This document shows, piece after piece, positions 26,190-35,457 of a stretch of DNA of 64,000 nt. Below the pieces are notes generated by a model. The model was given only the letters and a program-made list of their open reading frames with translations. It was not told where the DNA came from and ran no database searches. The number at the start of each line of letters is the position of its first letter. Positions within the stretch are counted from its first letter, which is position 1. This stretch comes from Alkalihalobacillus sp. YIM B00296 (lineage in GTDB: Bacteria > Bacillota > Bacilli > Bacillales > Fictibacillaceae), in NCBI RefSeq assembly GCF_020179385.1, contig NZ_JAIBLJ010000005.1, forward strand, positions 62,001-126,000, written 5' to 3'. The position numbers and the translations under genes are program-made.

Positions 26190-27377
26190 TTACTGGAACA
26201 ATTTCGGGATCTGATCGATCATTGTGATGATACCCATATAAGACATCGCAATCACGATGAGTCCCCCAAAAATCGTAAGCCATAACGGATGTCTATAATC
26301 TCCGACGATCTTTCGGTTGTATGCCGCAACAAGCATTACACCAAGAGATATCGGAAGGATCAATCCATTCAATGCTCCCACAAGAATCAATACATTGACC
26401 GGTTTCCCGATTAATACGAAAACGAATGTAGATACCGAAATGAAACCGACAATCAGCCACTTATGATATTTCTCAAGTTTTGGATGGAACGTACGTATGA
26501 ATGAGACAGATGTATAGGCGGCACCGATTACAGATGTAATAGCAGCCGCCCACATGATCACGCCAAATATTTTATAACCAACATTACCTGCAGCCAATTG
26601 GAATACAGAAGCTGGTGGATTTGAGGGATCCAAGGACAATCCTTGTGCAACGACACCTAATGTAGCTAAAAACAGAAAAATTCGCATGATCGAGGCGATC
26701 CCGATCGCCGAAACTGAACTTTTTGTCACTTCCGAGAGGTTATCTACCCCTTTTACACCGGCATCAAGTAACCTGTGCCCTCCTGAAAATGTGATATATC
26801 CTCCTACAGTACCGCCGACCAGGGTAACAATGGCAATAAAATCGATTGTATCCGGTACAAACGTCTTAACTACTGCTTCACCGACTGGCGGGGATGCAGA
26901 GAACATCACATAAACGGTAAGTGCGATCATGATGAATCCCAATACCTGGGTGAATCGGTCCATGACCTTATTCGCTTCACGCAAAAGGAATATTCCGACC
27001 GCAATAATTCCACTGAAAAGTGCCCCCATTTCAGGGGAAACACCTAGTAGTACGTTGGAGCCTAACCCAGCACCCGCGATATTTCCGATATTGAAAGCCA
27101 GACCGCCAATGACGATCAGTATCGCCACGAAATAACCGAGTCCTGGGAAAACCATATTCGCGATATCCTGTGTCCTTCTCTCAGACACAGCAATGATCCG
27201 CCAAATATTCAGTTGTGCTCCAATATCAATGATGATCGAGACTAAAATGACAAACCCGAAACTTGCTAATAATGCTTCAGTGAAAAAAGTGGTCTGTGTA
27301 AGAAAACCTGGTCCGATTGCGGACGTCGCCATCAGGAACGCCGCTCCAAGCAAAATACTCCTGTTCGACTGCTTCAT
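26190..27377 (-). CDS. ycsG: NRAMP-family transporter YcsG
   Basis: This 395-residue membrane protein with about 11 TM helices belongs to the NRAMP superfamily branch YcsG, with SAIGPGFLTQTTFFTEAL near residue 20 in place of the metal-binding DPGN motif of true Mn/Fe NRAMPs. Its substrate may therefore not be a metal. Its constant linkage to pxpABC suggests import of 5-oxoproline or a related compound, by inference. The start is 10 bp after pxpA. Confidence 0.85.
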   Translation of the reverse strand: MKQSNRSILLGAAFLMATSAIGPGFLTQTTFFTEALLASFGFVILVSIIIDIGAQLNIWRIIAVSERRTQDIANMVFPGLGYFVAILIVIGGLAFNIGNIAGAGLGSNVLLGVSPEMGALFSGIIAVGIFLLREANKVMDRFTQVLGFIMIALTVYVMFSASPPVGEAVVKTFVPDTIDFIAIVTLVGGTVGGYITFSGGHRLLDAGVKGVDNLSEVTKSSVSAIGIASIMRIFLFLATLGVVAQGLSLDPSNPPASVFQLAAGNVGYKIFGVIMWAAAITSVIGAAYTSVSFIRTFHPKLEKYHKWLIVGFISVSTFVFVLIGKPVNVLILVGALNGLILPISLGVMLVAAYNRKIVGDYRHPLWLTIFGGLIVIAMSYMGIITMIDQIPKLFQ

Positions 27378-27387
27378 CTTGTACCCC

Positions 27388-28158
27388 CTATTTGTCGATC
27401 TTACCGACCTTTTCTATTGTAATTCCTGTTTCTTTCAAGCCTGCTCGGATATTACGGGCAAAGGATAAGGCATTGATGCCATCGCCATGGATACAAATGG
27501 TATCTGCTTCAATCGGGATATCGATTCCTTGCAGACATTTCACTTTCCCTTCCTTTACCATCCTGACCACTTGCTGAAGGGATTTTTCCTCCTCTTCAAT
27601 CAATGCATTGACAAGTGTACGAGATGTAAGGGAACCATCCTCCTGGTAGGTTCGATCTGAAAAAACCTCGCTTGCTGTACGAATTCCTGTCTTTTCACCC
27701 GCTTTGACCAGCTCACTTCCAGATAATCCGAATAGGATCAATTCGGGATCGACTTTATAAACCGCTTCTGCAACGGCCTCTGCAAGTTCCGAATTTTTCG
27801 CTGCCATATTGTAGAGTGCCCCATGTGGCTTTACGTGCTGCATGACACCGCCCTCGGCTTTTACAAAACCATAAAGTGCACCGATTTGGTAAGTGACCAT
27901 GTCATAGGCTTCCTGTGGTGAGATGCGCATTTCACGCCTTCCGAACCCCACTAGATCAGGAAGGCCCGGATGTGCACCGATCCCGACGTTTTTTTCCATT
28001 ACCAGTTGGACGGTTTTCCTCATGACTGAAGGATCACCCGCATGAAAACCACAGGCAACATTGGCTGAGGTCACATAATCTAGAATATCTTCATCCGTTC
28101 CCTTTTTATAAGTCCCGAAGCTTTCTCCTAAATCGCAATTCAGATCTACTGTGTTCAT
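27388..28158 (-). CDS. pxpA: 5-oxoprolinase (ATP-hydrolysing) subunit PxpA
   Basis: This 256-residue LamB/YcsF-family protein starts [19 protein letters not shown], followed by [16 protein letters not shown] and [17 protein letters not shown], all diagnostic. With PxpB and PxpC it converts 5-oxoproline to glutamate in the cytosol, clearing a damage metabolite. Only 2 bp separate it from pxpC, indicating translational coupling. Confidence 0.95.
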   Translation of the reverse strand: MNTVDLNCDLGESFGTYKKGTDEDILDYVTSANVACGFHAGDPSVMRKTVQLVMEKNVGIGAHPGLPDLVGFGRREMRISPQEAYDMVTYQIGALYGFVKAEGGVMQHVKPHGALYNMAAKNSELAEAVAEAVYKVDPELILFGLSGSELVKAGEKTGIRTASEVFSDRTYQEDGSLTSRTLVNALIEEEEKSLQQVVRMVKEGKVKCLQGIDIPIEADTICIHGDGINALSFARNIRAGLKETGITIEKVGKIDK

Positions 28159-28160
28159 TA

Positions 28161-29165
28161 CTACTCTCCTCCCTCTCTCAGCTTTAATGAAATGCCCTGT
28201 TCAAGCTGTTGAAGATGCCTTTCCTGTTCAAGGTACAAAGCCTCAGCTTCTTTATGGGTTACGAGTTTGAAACGTACCTTTGCTCCTGGCTTCAATTGAG
28301 CGACCTTTGAAAAATCAACCGAAGCAATTTGAGCAATTTTAGGGTAGCCCCCGGTCGTTTGCCGGTCTGCCAACAATGTGATCAGATTTCCTTCTGAGGG
28401 GACCTGGATCGTTCCAAACGAAACAGCCTCTGAAATCATCTCCACTTGTTCTGAAAGCTCCAATCGCTCACCTTTGAACCGGAACCCCATCCGATCAGAT
28501 TGAGGCGTCAGTTCGAACTCTGTATTTGTGAATTTTTCCTGGCTTTCTTTCGTAAAACGGTTCCACTCACGACCTTGAATGACTCGGATGATCCCATTCT
28601 GATTCGCTTCCGTGCCCCATTCTGCAGCCGAAAACCAATCGGACTCCACATATGGGAGCTCAGAATCAGAAAGCTGCTGAAAAATATGATCCGCTCTCTC
28701 TGAACGTTCTCCTATCGTCAATGAGTCTCCAGAGTCAAGCGCCCTTCCTTCAAAACCACCAATTTCTGCACGTAGATATGTTGAACGGCTCTCCATGATT
28801 TCCGGTACGACAATACCGCCTGCAACAGATAGATAAGATCTGCATCCAGCTGTGCATGCACCAAATTTCAAAACACTGCCTGCTCTGACATAGATCGGAC
28901 GCCACATTTTTACTGGTCCATCGTTGATTTTCGGGGAGAAATCACCACCTGTAATCGTAACCAGGACATCCTTTTCAAACTCGATTTCGGGCCCTTTCAT
29001 CGTCATCTCCAAACATGCTTCGCCATTGCTGTTGCCTACTAATAGGTTCCCGATTCGATAGACTAGTTGGTCCATAACCCCGCTTACGATGACACCAAAA
29101 CGTTGATATCCGTAACGACCTGCATCTTGGATGGTCGTCTGAAGTCCTGGTTTAACGATCTTCAT
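28161..29165 (-). CDS. pxpC: 5-oxoprolinase subunit PxpC (KipA, biotin-dependent carboxylase-like)
   Basis: This 334-residue AHS2/KipA-domain protein has [20 protein letters not shown] at residue 10, TITGGDFSP, and [20 protein letters not shown] near the C-terminus. It forms the PxpABC complex. In Bacillus subtilis the homologue KipA counteracts KipI. The ATG overlaps the pxpB stop by 4 bp. Confidence 0.95.
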   Translation of the reverse strand: MKIVKPGLQTTIQDAGRYGYQRFGVIVSGVMDQLVYRIGNLLVGNSNGEACLEMTMKGPEIEFEKDVLVTITGGDFSPKINDGPVKMWRPIYVRAGSVLKFGACTAGCRSYLSVAGGIVVPEIMESRSTYLRAEIGGFEGRALDSGDSLTIGERSERADHIFQQLSDSELPYVESDWFSAAEWGTEANQNGIIRVIQGREWNRFTKESQEKFTNTEFELTPQSDRMGFRFKGERLELSEQVEMISEAVSFGTIQVPSEGNLITLLADRQTTGGYPKIAQIASVDFSKVAQLKPGAKVRFKLVTHKEAEALYLEQERHLQQLEQGISLKLREGGE

Positions 29166-29890
29166 TCTTGTCCTCCCTTCAATTTCTCGAATTCTGCTGT
29201 TGAGATCGGATGAAAACGTATCTTATCCCCTGCCCGTAATAATGTCGGGGGATCCTGATCAAGATCGAATAGTTTGAGAGGGGTTTGACCTATCAACTGC
29301 CAGCCACCTGGTGTTTCAATCGGATAGATCCCTGTTTGAGAACCTGCTATCCCCACTGAACCTGCAGGAATTTTTAAACGAGGCGATTCTTTCCGGGGTG
29401 CGGCAATTTTTTCAGACATTCCTCCTAAATATGGGAAACCTGGTGCGAAACCGATCATATACACTAAATATTCAGCTTCGGTATGGATTTCAATGACCTC
29501 GTCGGTTGTAAGGTTGTTATGTTGTGCCACCAACTCTATGTCGGGGCCGAGCTCTCCTCCATAACAGACTGGGATTTTCACATTTCGTGCTTCGATTTTG
29601 TTTTCCGGTCCAATTTTATGAATAGCAGATTCGATTTCCCCGCAAATCAACTCATAAGGGGAATCTGGTGTTCGTTTTCTATTTCTTTTACCATTTTGGA
29701 GTACTTTAAGTGGATTATAAAACACAGTCACGCTCGTAAACGCGGGTACGAATTCTATCATTCCCGGCAGTGGTTGTTCCTCTAGGAGAAGCGAAATATT
29801 CCGTACAAGGACATTCGTTTCCTCTGAGATTTTGTCACCAAGATGTACAATAACCGCTAAATCTCCTAGCGGATGCAGTTCATACTTCAA
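29162..29890 (-). CDS. pxpB: 5-oxoprolinase subunit PxpB (KipI)
   Basis: This 242-residue AHS1/KipI-domain protein contains VYMIGFAPGFPYLGGM and IPAGSVGIAGSQTGIYPIETPGGWQLIG (read in two halves), the conserved C-terminal block. It is part of PxpABC. The Bacillus subtilis homologue KipI also inhibits the sporulation kinase KinA, which makes the PAS kinase at 11.8 kb a possible partner (speculative). The start lies 18 bp after kipR. Confidence 0.95.
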   Translation of the reverse strand: MKYELHPLGDLAVIVHLGDKISEETNVLVRNISLLLEEQPLPGMIEFVPAFTSVTVFYNPLKVLQNGKRNRKRTPDSPYELICGEIESAIHKIGPENKIEARNVKIPVCYGGELGPDIELVAQHNNLTTDEVIEIHTEAEYLVYMIGFAPGFPYLGGMSEKIAAPRKESPRLKIPAGSVGIAGSQTGIYPIETPGGWQLIGQTPLKLFDLDQDPPTLLRAGDKIRFHPISTAEFEKLKGGQE

Positions 29891-29908
29891 AATAGCACCT
29901 CCATATGA

Positions 29909-30667
29909 TCAGCCTTCCCATCCGATCAATCTTGAGATTTCATAGGCTGCCTTTTTCACCCGCCCAGTTAAACTCGCAAGTATTTCAGGATTTCGAAATC
30001 GGTTTTCGGGCCCTACGATACTAAGACCAGCAAAAATGTGATGACCATGATCAAAAATCGGTGCTGCAATAGCAGAAGAATCATCGTGTAATTCAGCATG
30101 GCTTACCGTATAACCCTTGGCCCTGGTCTCTTTCAATAGTTCCTTCAGCTCTACTTTGTCAGTAATGGTTCCAGAAGCAATCGGCTCCAGTTTTACTGAA
30201 TCGATGTATTTTTCCCGTTCCTCCTCTGGCATAAACGCTAAAAGGACCCGAGGACATGCGCCGGCATATAAAGGGGCACTGCGACCGATTCCCGTAAAAA
30301 CCCGTACAGGTTTATCCGTTTCTATCTTCTCAATATAAATGGCCTCTTCGTTTTCCTGGACAATTAAATTGACGGCTTCGCCAAGTTCATCCTTCAGCTG
30401 CCTCATAACCGGTATAGCAACCTTCCGGATATCCAGCCGTTCTCTGACGAGTTGTCCGTATTGGAGGAAGCCTAGTCCTAATTCATATTCACCATGATGG
30501 TTTTTCTTCAGGAACCTTGATTCCGCAAGTGATAGGACCATACGATAGACAGTTGTTTTCGGCATTCCTGTCAGCTTGCTCAATTGCAGGAGCGAGAGAC
30601 TCTCGTATGTTTTGAAAAGTGTCAGTAACTCCATTGCTTTTATGACTGTAGTATTCTTGTCTTTCAT
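29909..30667 (-). CDS. kipR: IclR-family regulator KipR
   Basis: This 252-residue protein has an N-terminal winged helix (LTGMPKTTVYRMVLSLAESRF, about residues 32-52) and an IclR effector domain (e.g. SAPLYAGACPRVLLAFM). It is the first gene of the 5-oxoproline operon. Bacillus subtilis KipR represses the homologous kip operon, and a palindrome just upstream of this start suggests autoregulation. Here kipR leads rather than ends the operon. Confidence 0.9.
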   Translation of the reverse strand: MKDKNTTVIKAMELLTLFKTYESLSLLQLSKLTGMPKTTVYRMVLSLAESRFLKKNHHGEYELGLGFLQYGQLVRERLDIRKVAIPVMRQLKDELGEAVNLIVQENEEAIYIEKIETDKPVRVFTGIGRSAPLYAGACPRVLLAFMPEEEREKYIDSVKLEPIASGTITDKVELKELLKETRAKGYTVSHAELHDDSSAIAAPIFDHGHHIFAGLSIVGPENRFRNPEILASLTGRVKKAAYEISRLIGWEG

Positions 30668-30682
30668 CTATACACCCCGAAA

Positions 30683-30756
30683 TTCCGATATTCGGACTTA
30701 ACATTCCGAAAATTAATACTTTCATTAATTATAGATTGAATTGTCGAAATCTTCAA
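30683..30756 (-). promoter_or_regulatory. kipR operon promoter and operator
   Basis: On the minus strand TTGAAG (30756-30751), a 17-bp spacer and TATAAT (30733-30728) form a good sigma-A promoter. Downstream of the predicted start point lies TTCCGA-TA-TTCGGA (30683-30696), with a further TTCCGA half-site near 30703. This is the expected position for a KipR operator acting as a roadblock. Confidence 0.7.
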
Positions 30757-30830
30757 TATCTATTTATTAGTCTTAACGCTGAATTCCCTCCTGGCGATCC
30801 GCAATCCTCCTCGCTCGTTCATATTTAAAA

Positions 30831-30869
30831 AGAGCGACCCTAAAGGCTTTGAATCTTCAGGGCCACTCT
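30831..30869 (-). terminator. Terminator on the sugE side
   Basis: AGAGTGGCCCT / AGGGTCGCTCT (one internal mismatch) followed on the minus strand by TTTTTAAA. Confidence 0.65.
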
Positions 30870-30876
30870 GTTGGAC

Positions 30877-30965
30877 TTTTTGAGATAATTTTGGAGTTGT
30901 CGGAATCATTCCGTAGTTGTTGAGATAATTCCAGAATTGTAAAGAAAATTTCGGAGTTGTCGGGA
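30877..30965. repeat. Exact-period 20-bp degenerate tandem repeat cluster
   Basis: TTGT occurs at 30897, 30917, 30937 and 30957, exactly 20 bp apart. Each is followed by a variant of a GAGATAATTCCGGAG-like unit, about 4.5 units in all. Same design as the cluster near 4000 but different sequence. Confidence 0.8.
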
Positions 30966-30998
30966 TAACGTCTCATACAATTGATGTTGGTGCTATTT

Positions 30999-31316
30999 TC
31001 AAGAGGAAGTGAACTTCAAGCCAATGATTCCGACCAAAATCATCCCTAAAAAGAGGATTCTTGTAAAATCTTTCGGTTCGTTGAACAGTAATATCCCAAG
31101 GAAAACGGTTCCAAGAGCCCCGATGCCTGTCCAGACAGCATAAGCAGTCCCGATCGGCAACACTTTGATCGCAATTGATAAAAAATAAAAACTTATGACC
31201 ATCCCGATGACTGTAATGATGGACGGGACCAGACGGCTGAATCCTTCTGTATATTTCAGTCCTATCGCCCAAACGACTTCAAAAATACCTGCGATAAAAA
31301 GATAAATCCACGCCAT
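30999..31316 (-). CDS. sugE: SMR-family exporter, Gdx/SugE type
   Basis: This 105-residue protein has four TM helices. The N-terminal [21 protein letters not shown] has the SMR glutamate (E13), and [19 protein letters not shown] is the SugE/Gdx-type segment. Gdx proteins export guanidinium ions rather than broad drugs. No guanidine-I riboswitch is seen upstream; the space is filled by a repeat module. The gene stands alone, although SMR genes often come as pairs. Confidence 0.88.
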   Translation of the reverse strand: MAWIYLFIAGIFEVVWAIGLKYTEGFSRLVPSIITVIGMVISFYFLSIAIKVLPIGTAYAVWTGIGALGTVFLGILLFNEPKDFTRILFLGMILVGIIGLKFTSS

Positions 31317-31329
31317 TGCTCATCCCTCC

Positions 31330-31540
31330 TACTATAAGAAAAGCGTAAACGCCCTGATGATCAAGAAAAGTGTAAACGCCCTAATCAACCACAAAGGTCA
31401 CTGGAAGTCCAACGAGGAGGCTTGAACCAAACAATTCGGTTCTGCGTGGGTAACCACTTCGAACTAAATCAATGTGTCGACCGCCACAGGAGGACTGAAG
31501 TGATCCAAGTGGTTGGGGTTGGAGATAGACATTCGATAAA
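31330..31540 (+). repeat. Module A of the composite repeat, copy 2 (with insertion)
   Basis: It shares GAAAAGCGTAAACGCCC, AAAGGTCACTGGAAGTCC, ACGAGGAGGCT, CGCCACAGGAGG, ACTGAAGTGATCCAAGTGG and AGACATTC with copies 1 and 3. About 60 bp of unrelated sequence is inserted after GAGGAGGCT. No module B is present. Confidence 0.7.
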
Positions 31541-31544
31541 AAAA

Positions 31545-31582
31545 CCGGGAAAATATCGTAATGATATCCTCCCGGGCTTTTC
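31545..31582. terminator. Hairpin, possible terminator
   Basis: CCGGGA..ATATC / GATAT..TCCCGG stem-loop followed by GCTTTTCT on the plus strand. No obvious plus-strand gene precedes it. Confidence 0.4.
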
Positions 31583-31726
31583 TCCCTCCGTGTACACAAA
31601 TCAATTGTGCGGTTTCTCTCGGACCAGGCCATACACATGCGGAACCCTAGAAACCAATGATTCTATGAAATTCACTATATTATGCCAAACCAAATCATTG
31701 CTTGTCAAACCTAGCTTCTCGACAAA

Positions 31727-31755
31727 AACTCCAGCTAACGATCAGCCGGAGTTTC
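31727..31755 (-). terminator. Terminator after the DinB gene
   Basis: AACTCC-a-GCT / AGC-c-GGAGTT stem; the minus strand continues with TTTTTG. Confidence 0.75.
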
Positions 31756-31756
31756 G

Positions 31757-32242
31757 TCATTTCATCTCTTCTACTTCCAGGTCTTTTTGAAGGAAATCTT
31801 CTATCTGGTGTTTATGGTGACGATCATGCTCACAAAACTTGATCAGGTATTTTCTTAAAGTTTCGGGGTGTCCCCGATCATAGAAAGTAGCGTCCAACTC
31901 TTCCTCTGAACGGGCATTTATGGCCTTGGTCAACAAGTCTCTCGTTTCTATAAATTCTTTGATGATCTCCTTCTTGGGTACACCGCTCTTTGCATATAAC
32001 GAAGCCTTTTGGTTCATGACGTGGACATCAATCGATCTTGGCAGCCGTGCTTCGGCTTTTATCTTTGGAAATCTTTCTTTTAAAAAGTACCGATCCCAGT
32101 AAGTAAGGTGCGTAATGATCTCTGCAATCGACCATTTACCAGGTTTGACCGGGCCCAACCATTCCTCATCGGTCAAAGATTCAAGACTCTGGACCCACTG
32201 ATTGAATCGTACGTTTCTTTGGATGATCTCTGTTTTAGTCAT
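31757..32242 (-). CDS. DinB-family (YfiT-like) protein
   Basis: This 161-residue four-helix bundle of the DinB superfamily carries the three metal-ligand histidines expected of the fold in IIHTL-like IAEIITHLTYWDRYF (about residue 42) and CEHDRHHKHQIEDFL (about residue 137). Members are often bacillithiol-dependent transferases; the substrate here is unknown. ATG at 32242 with GGAGGAGAACGATG context. Confidence 0.82.
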   Translation of the reverse strand: MTKTEIIQRNVRFNQWVQSLESLTDEEWLGPVKPGKWSIAEIITHLTYWDRYFLKERFPKIKAEARLPRSIDVHVMNQKASLYAKSGVPKKEIIKEFIETRDLLTKAINARSEEELDATFYDRGHPETLRKYLIKFCEHDRHHKHQIEDFLQKDLEVEEMK

Positions 32243-32335
32243 CGTTCTCCTCCATCGTATCCTTGTTATCGTTCCTGTTCCCTAAAATCATATGAAGTAA
32301 CAGTCAAATTTATATTTTAATATTTTTTTAGATAA

Positions 32336-32379
32336 TCGTAATAATTTTAGCTTGCAAATCGTAACCATTACGATATACT
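32336..32379 (+). promoter_or_regulatory. Zur box inside the znuA promoter
   Basis: TCGTAA-cca-TTACGA (32359-32373) is a perfect Zur-type palindrome lying exactly in the spacer between TTGCAA (32352) and TATACT (32374-32379). A second half-type site TCGTAATAATT occurs at 32336. Zur with zinc would block polymerase, so the operon should be expressed in zinc starvation. Confidence 0.85.
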
Positions 32380-32415
32380 GTTGTTTGTGTATAAAGATTC
32401 TGGGAGGTTGTTATT

Positions 32416-33477
32416 ATGAAAAAAATCTTTACAGTATTATTTGCTGTTCTTATTATATTATCTGCATGTGGTCAGGATACTCAGACTTCAAAAGAAGGTT
32501 CTAGTTCCGACCAAGTGAAAGTGATGACTACATTATTTCCATTAAAGGATTTTACAGAACGGATTGGAGGAAAGCATGTTGATGTTGAGAGTGTCTTGCC
32601 TCCAGGTGTGGATGCCCATACATATGAACCCACACCAAAAATGATGATTACCCTAGCTAAAAGTGACATTTTTATCTATAATGGAGCTGGGTTGGAAGGT
32701 TTTGCTGATTCAGCAGTCCAGACATTGAAAAATGATGATGTCAAAATCCTTGAAGCAACCAAGGGGATAGACCTTCAAGCTTTCACCGATGAAGAACATG
32801 ACCATGAAAATGAACACGAAGACGAACACCAGGATGAAGCCGATCACGAAAACCATGATGAGAATGAAGACCATTCAGACCATGGACACGGTGATTCAGA
32901 AGGCGAACATCCAGAAGGTGAAGAGCATTCTGAGGAAAATCATCAACATGGGGATGTCGATCATCACGTCTGGCTCGATTCAGTATTAGCTGTCAAACTG
33001 GCAGAAAACATCAAGAACCAACTTATTGAAGTAAAACCTGAGGCAAAAGACGAATTCGAGGAGAACTTTGAAGAGTTGAAGGCAGATCTCATTGAGTTGG
33101 ATCAATCATTCATGGAAACTATTGATCAAACCGAAAAAAAGGAAATCCTTGTTTCCCATGCTGCGTATGGATACTGGGAAAGCCGTTATGGAATTGAACA
33201 ACTAAGCGTTTCGGGGTTATCACCTACGAATGAGCCTACACAAAAACAGATCAAGAAATTGATGGAAGAATCCAAAGCCCACGATATCCGATACATTCTA
33301 TTTGAACAGAACGTGAATACGAAACCTGCGCAAACGATCAAGAACCAATTGGATCTCGATATCCTTTACCTTCATAATCTTTCGGTCCTTACAGAAGAGG
33401 ATATCGAAAATGAGGAAGATTACTTCTCTTTGATGAAAAGGAATATCGAAACGTTGGATAAGGCTTTGAACGATTAA
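32416..33477 (+). CDS. znuA: Zinc-binding lipoprotein of an ABC-type uptake system, ZnuA/AdcA-like
   Basis: A 353-residue cluster A-I (metal) substrate-binding protein. Signal peptide FAVLIILSACGQ has a lipobox. The metal-site segment GVDAHTYEPTP is at about residue 68. A long His/Asp/Glu-rich loop (about 125-180) contains repeated HDH/HEHE elements, typical of Zn chaperone loops. Next come VDHHVWLD and VSHAAYGYWESRYG. It is controlled by the Zur box. Uniquely, the next genes are a DUF318 permease and a TIGR03943 protein rather than znuB/znuC. Confidence 0.93.
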   Translation: MKKIFTVLFAVLIILSACGQDTQTSKEGSSSDQVKVMTTLFPLKDFTERIGGKHVDVESVLPPGVDAHTYEPTPKMMITLAKSDIFIYNGAGLEGFADSAVQTLKNDDVKILEATKGIDLQAFTDEEHDHENEHEDEHQDEADHENHDENEDHSDHGHGDSEGEHPEGEEHSEENHQHGDVDHHVWLDSVLAVKLAENIKNQLIEVKPEAKDEFEENFEELKADLIELDQSFMETIDQTEKKEILVSHAAYGYWESRYGIEQLSVSGLSPTNEPTQKQIKKLMEESKAHDIRYILFEQNVNTKPAQTIKNQLDLDILYLHNLSVLTEEDIENEEDYFSLMKRNIETLDKALND

Positions 33478-33502
33478 TAACATAAAGTGATGTGACTGAT
33501 TC

Positions 33503-34501
33503 ATGTTCCAACAATCTACACGGGAAAATATCATGATTTTTCTATTATTCTTTCTTTTTCTTTTCGGTTTTCTTTTTATCGAAGAGATCAAGAGTTCTGC
33601 AGTCCCACTGAACATCCCAAGTAGCCTGATAGATTTGAATACGATTTTTTTAAGTATTGTATTAGAAGCGTTCCCTTTCCTATTATTGGGCGTATTCGTT
33701 TCGGCAATCATCCAATCGTTCGTATCGGAGGAAACAATCAAACGATTCACACCGAAGAAAGGGTACATCGCTTTGGTTCCTGCAACATTAATGGCCGCAC
33801 TGTTTCCGGTGTGTGAGTGTGCCATAATCCCTGTTGTCAGAAGGTTGATCAAGAAAGGGATGCCTTTGCATATTGGGGTTGTCTTCCTTGTTGCAGCCCC
33901 AATTTTAAACCCAGTTGTTTTCTTATCTACCTTTTATGCGTTCAGATCGGATATGACCGTTGTTTATGCTCGGATGGGATTGGGATTCATCTTAGCGATC
34001 GTTATCGGTGCAATCATCTATACAATTTTCAAAAATAAAGATATGCTTAAAATAGTCGAAACACATACACACCCCCACCATCATGGTTCCGAACCTTCCA
34101 AATGGAAAATGACGATGTACCATATGTCTGACGAATTCTTTGATACAGGTAAATATCTATTATTCGGTGCTTTACTAGCTAGTTCGTTCCAAGCTTTTGT
34201 AAGCCGTGAGTTCATCGCTTCGATCGGAACAGAAACGTGGTCTTCGAGCTTGATCATGATGGGATTTGCATACCTTGTATCACTCTGTTCTGAAGCGGAT
34301 GCATTTGTAGCTGTCTCGTTCCAATCAACTTTCAGTACGGCTTCTATTGTGGCTTTTCTTGTATACGGGCCAATGCTAGATATCAAGAACACTTTGATGC
34401 TTCTTGCGTACTTTAAGAAGAAATTTGTACTTACCCTTATGATAGTCATTACTGTAACTGTGTTTATTGCGATCCTCTTGTTTCAACTATTATTCTTATA
34501 G
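33503..34501 (+). CDS. DUF318-family permease (YcgR / SMU_746c-like)
   Basis: This 332-residue membrane protein has about eight TM helices. Family hallmarks are the cysteine-containing ALFPVCECAIIPVVRRL (about residue 100) and FLVAAPILNPVVF (about residue 126), with a His-rich cytosolic or external loop THPHHHGSEPSKW midway and SLCSEADAFVA later. It is the larger subunit of a two-component permease complex. Transported solute unproven. Cotranscribed with znuA (25-bp gap), which points to zinc or another divalent ion. ATG at 33503 preceded by GTGATGTGACTGATTC, a weak ribosome binding site. Confidence 0.85.
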   Translation: MFQQSTRENIMIFLLFFLFLFGFLFIEEIKSSAVPLNIPSSLIDLNTIFLSIVLEAFPFLLLGVFVSAIIQSFVSEETIKRFTPKKGYIALVPATLMAALFPVCECAIIPVVRRLIKKGMPLHIGVVFLVAAPILNPVVFLSTFYAFRSDMTVVYARMGLGFILAIVIGAIIYTIFKNKDMLKIVETHTHPHHHGSEPSKWKMTMYHMSDEFFDTGKYLLFGALLASSFQAFVSREFIASIGTETWSSSLIMMGFAYLVSLCSEADAFVAVSFQSTFSTASIVAFLVYGPMLDIKNTLMLLAYFKKKFVLTLMIVITVTVFIAILLFQLLFL

Positions 34502-34512
34502 AGGTGGATACC

Positions 34513-35457
34513 TTGAATAATCAATTCTATATCAATCTGCGGTCTATCATTCTATTTGGATTTGCATTCTTGATGAGTGCCCTTATCTATACCGGGCAAA
34601 TCCAATATTATATTGCACCACAGATGATGAAGTTCATGTATTTTGCTACGGGGACGTTCTTCATACTTGGGATCATCCAATTGTTTCGCTCTGAGGACTC
34701 AGAAGAGCATTGTCTCTGTGGACATGATCACCATGAAACAAAGCATCCATTCATGCGGTTCTTTGTATATTCCCTTTTCATCTTACCTCTACTGACGGGA
34801 TTTGTTTTTCCTGAAAAGGTTCTGGATAGTTCGATGGCGCAGAAAAAAGGGGTCTCCCTAAGTGGCAGCGTAAAGCAGAAAGATCGTCCTGCCCAGCAGG
34901 CAGACTCTGAAAGTTCCAAAAGTTCCACCCCTAATGCCGATGAGTTTCTAGAAGACCCTGAGGGATATATGGAAGATTTGGAGGAGGAAGTTTCTGAGTC
35001 TTCCAATAGTCAAACGGCAGATGATGGTATCTATGATTACGATGAGTATTATGCAGAGCTTGCCGATCAATATAAAAACAAAGATAAAGTGGTCGTGACG
35101 GATGATAAATATTCCGATCTCCTTGATACCTTGAGTATTTTCCTTGATCAGTTCCAGGGCAAGACGATCGAAATTGAAGGCTTCGCCTATCGTGAAACCG
35201 ACATGGGTAATGATGAACTGGTTGTAGCACGATTTCTAATGAGTTGTTGTTCAGCTGATACTTCTGTAGTCGGGACCATGGCGAAAGGAACCGACCTGCA
35301 GAGAATTGAAGATGATCAATGGATCAAAGTGACAGGTACAATAAAGAAAACGAATTACAATGATTCTATGATTCCGATGATTGAAGTAACAAATGTCGAA
35401 AGAATCGAAAGTCCTGATTCCCCTTATGTTTATCAGGATATCGGAATATTCAACTAA
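34513..35457 (+). CDS. TIGR03943-family permease subunit (YcgQ / SMU_747c-like)
   Basis: 314 residues from TTG 34513 (GAGGTGG five bases upstream; GTG 34504 would sit inside the ribosome binding site). The N-terminal half has two TM helices, a CLCGHDHHETKH metal-like motif (about residue 62) and further helices. An acidic Ser/Glu linker follows, then a soluble domain with RFLMSCCSADTSVVG (about residue 240), the TIGR03943 signature. It is the partner subunit of the DUF318 permease and starts 11 bp after it. With znuA it forms a three-gene Zur operon. Confidence 0.85.
   Translation: MNNQFYINLRSIILFGFAFLMSALIYTGQIQYYIAPQMMKFMYFATGTFFILGIIQLFRSEDSEEHCLCGHDHHETKHPFMRFFVYSLFILPLLTGFVFPEKVLDSSMAQKKGVSLSGSVKQKDRPAQQADSESSKSSTPNADEFLEDPEGYMEDLEEEVSESSNSQTADDGIYDYDEYYAELADQYKNKDKVVVTDDKYSDLLDTLSIFLDQFQGKTIEIEGFAYRETDMGNDELVVARFLMSCCSADTSVVGTMAKGTDLQRIEDDQWIKVTGTIKKTNYNDSMIPMIEVTNVERIESPDSPYVYQDIGIFN

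Noticed and set aside
30877-30965. Resemblance to a CRISPR array (regular spacing)
   Set aside because: The units are only 20 bp apart with 4-base cores; there are no 28-37-bp repeats with spacers and no cas genes.
31317-31400. Guanidine (ykkC-type) riboswitch upstream of the SugE/Gdx-type exporter
   Set aside because: The upstream DNA is repeat module A; the conserved guanidine-I sequence elements are not visible.
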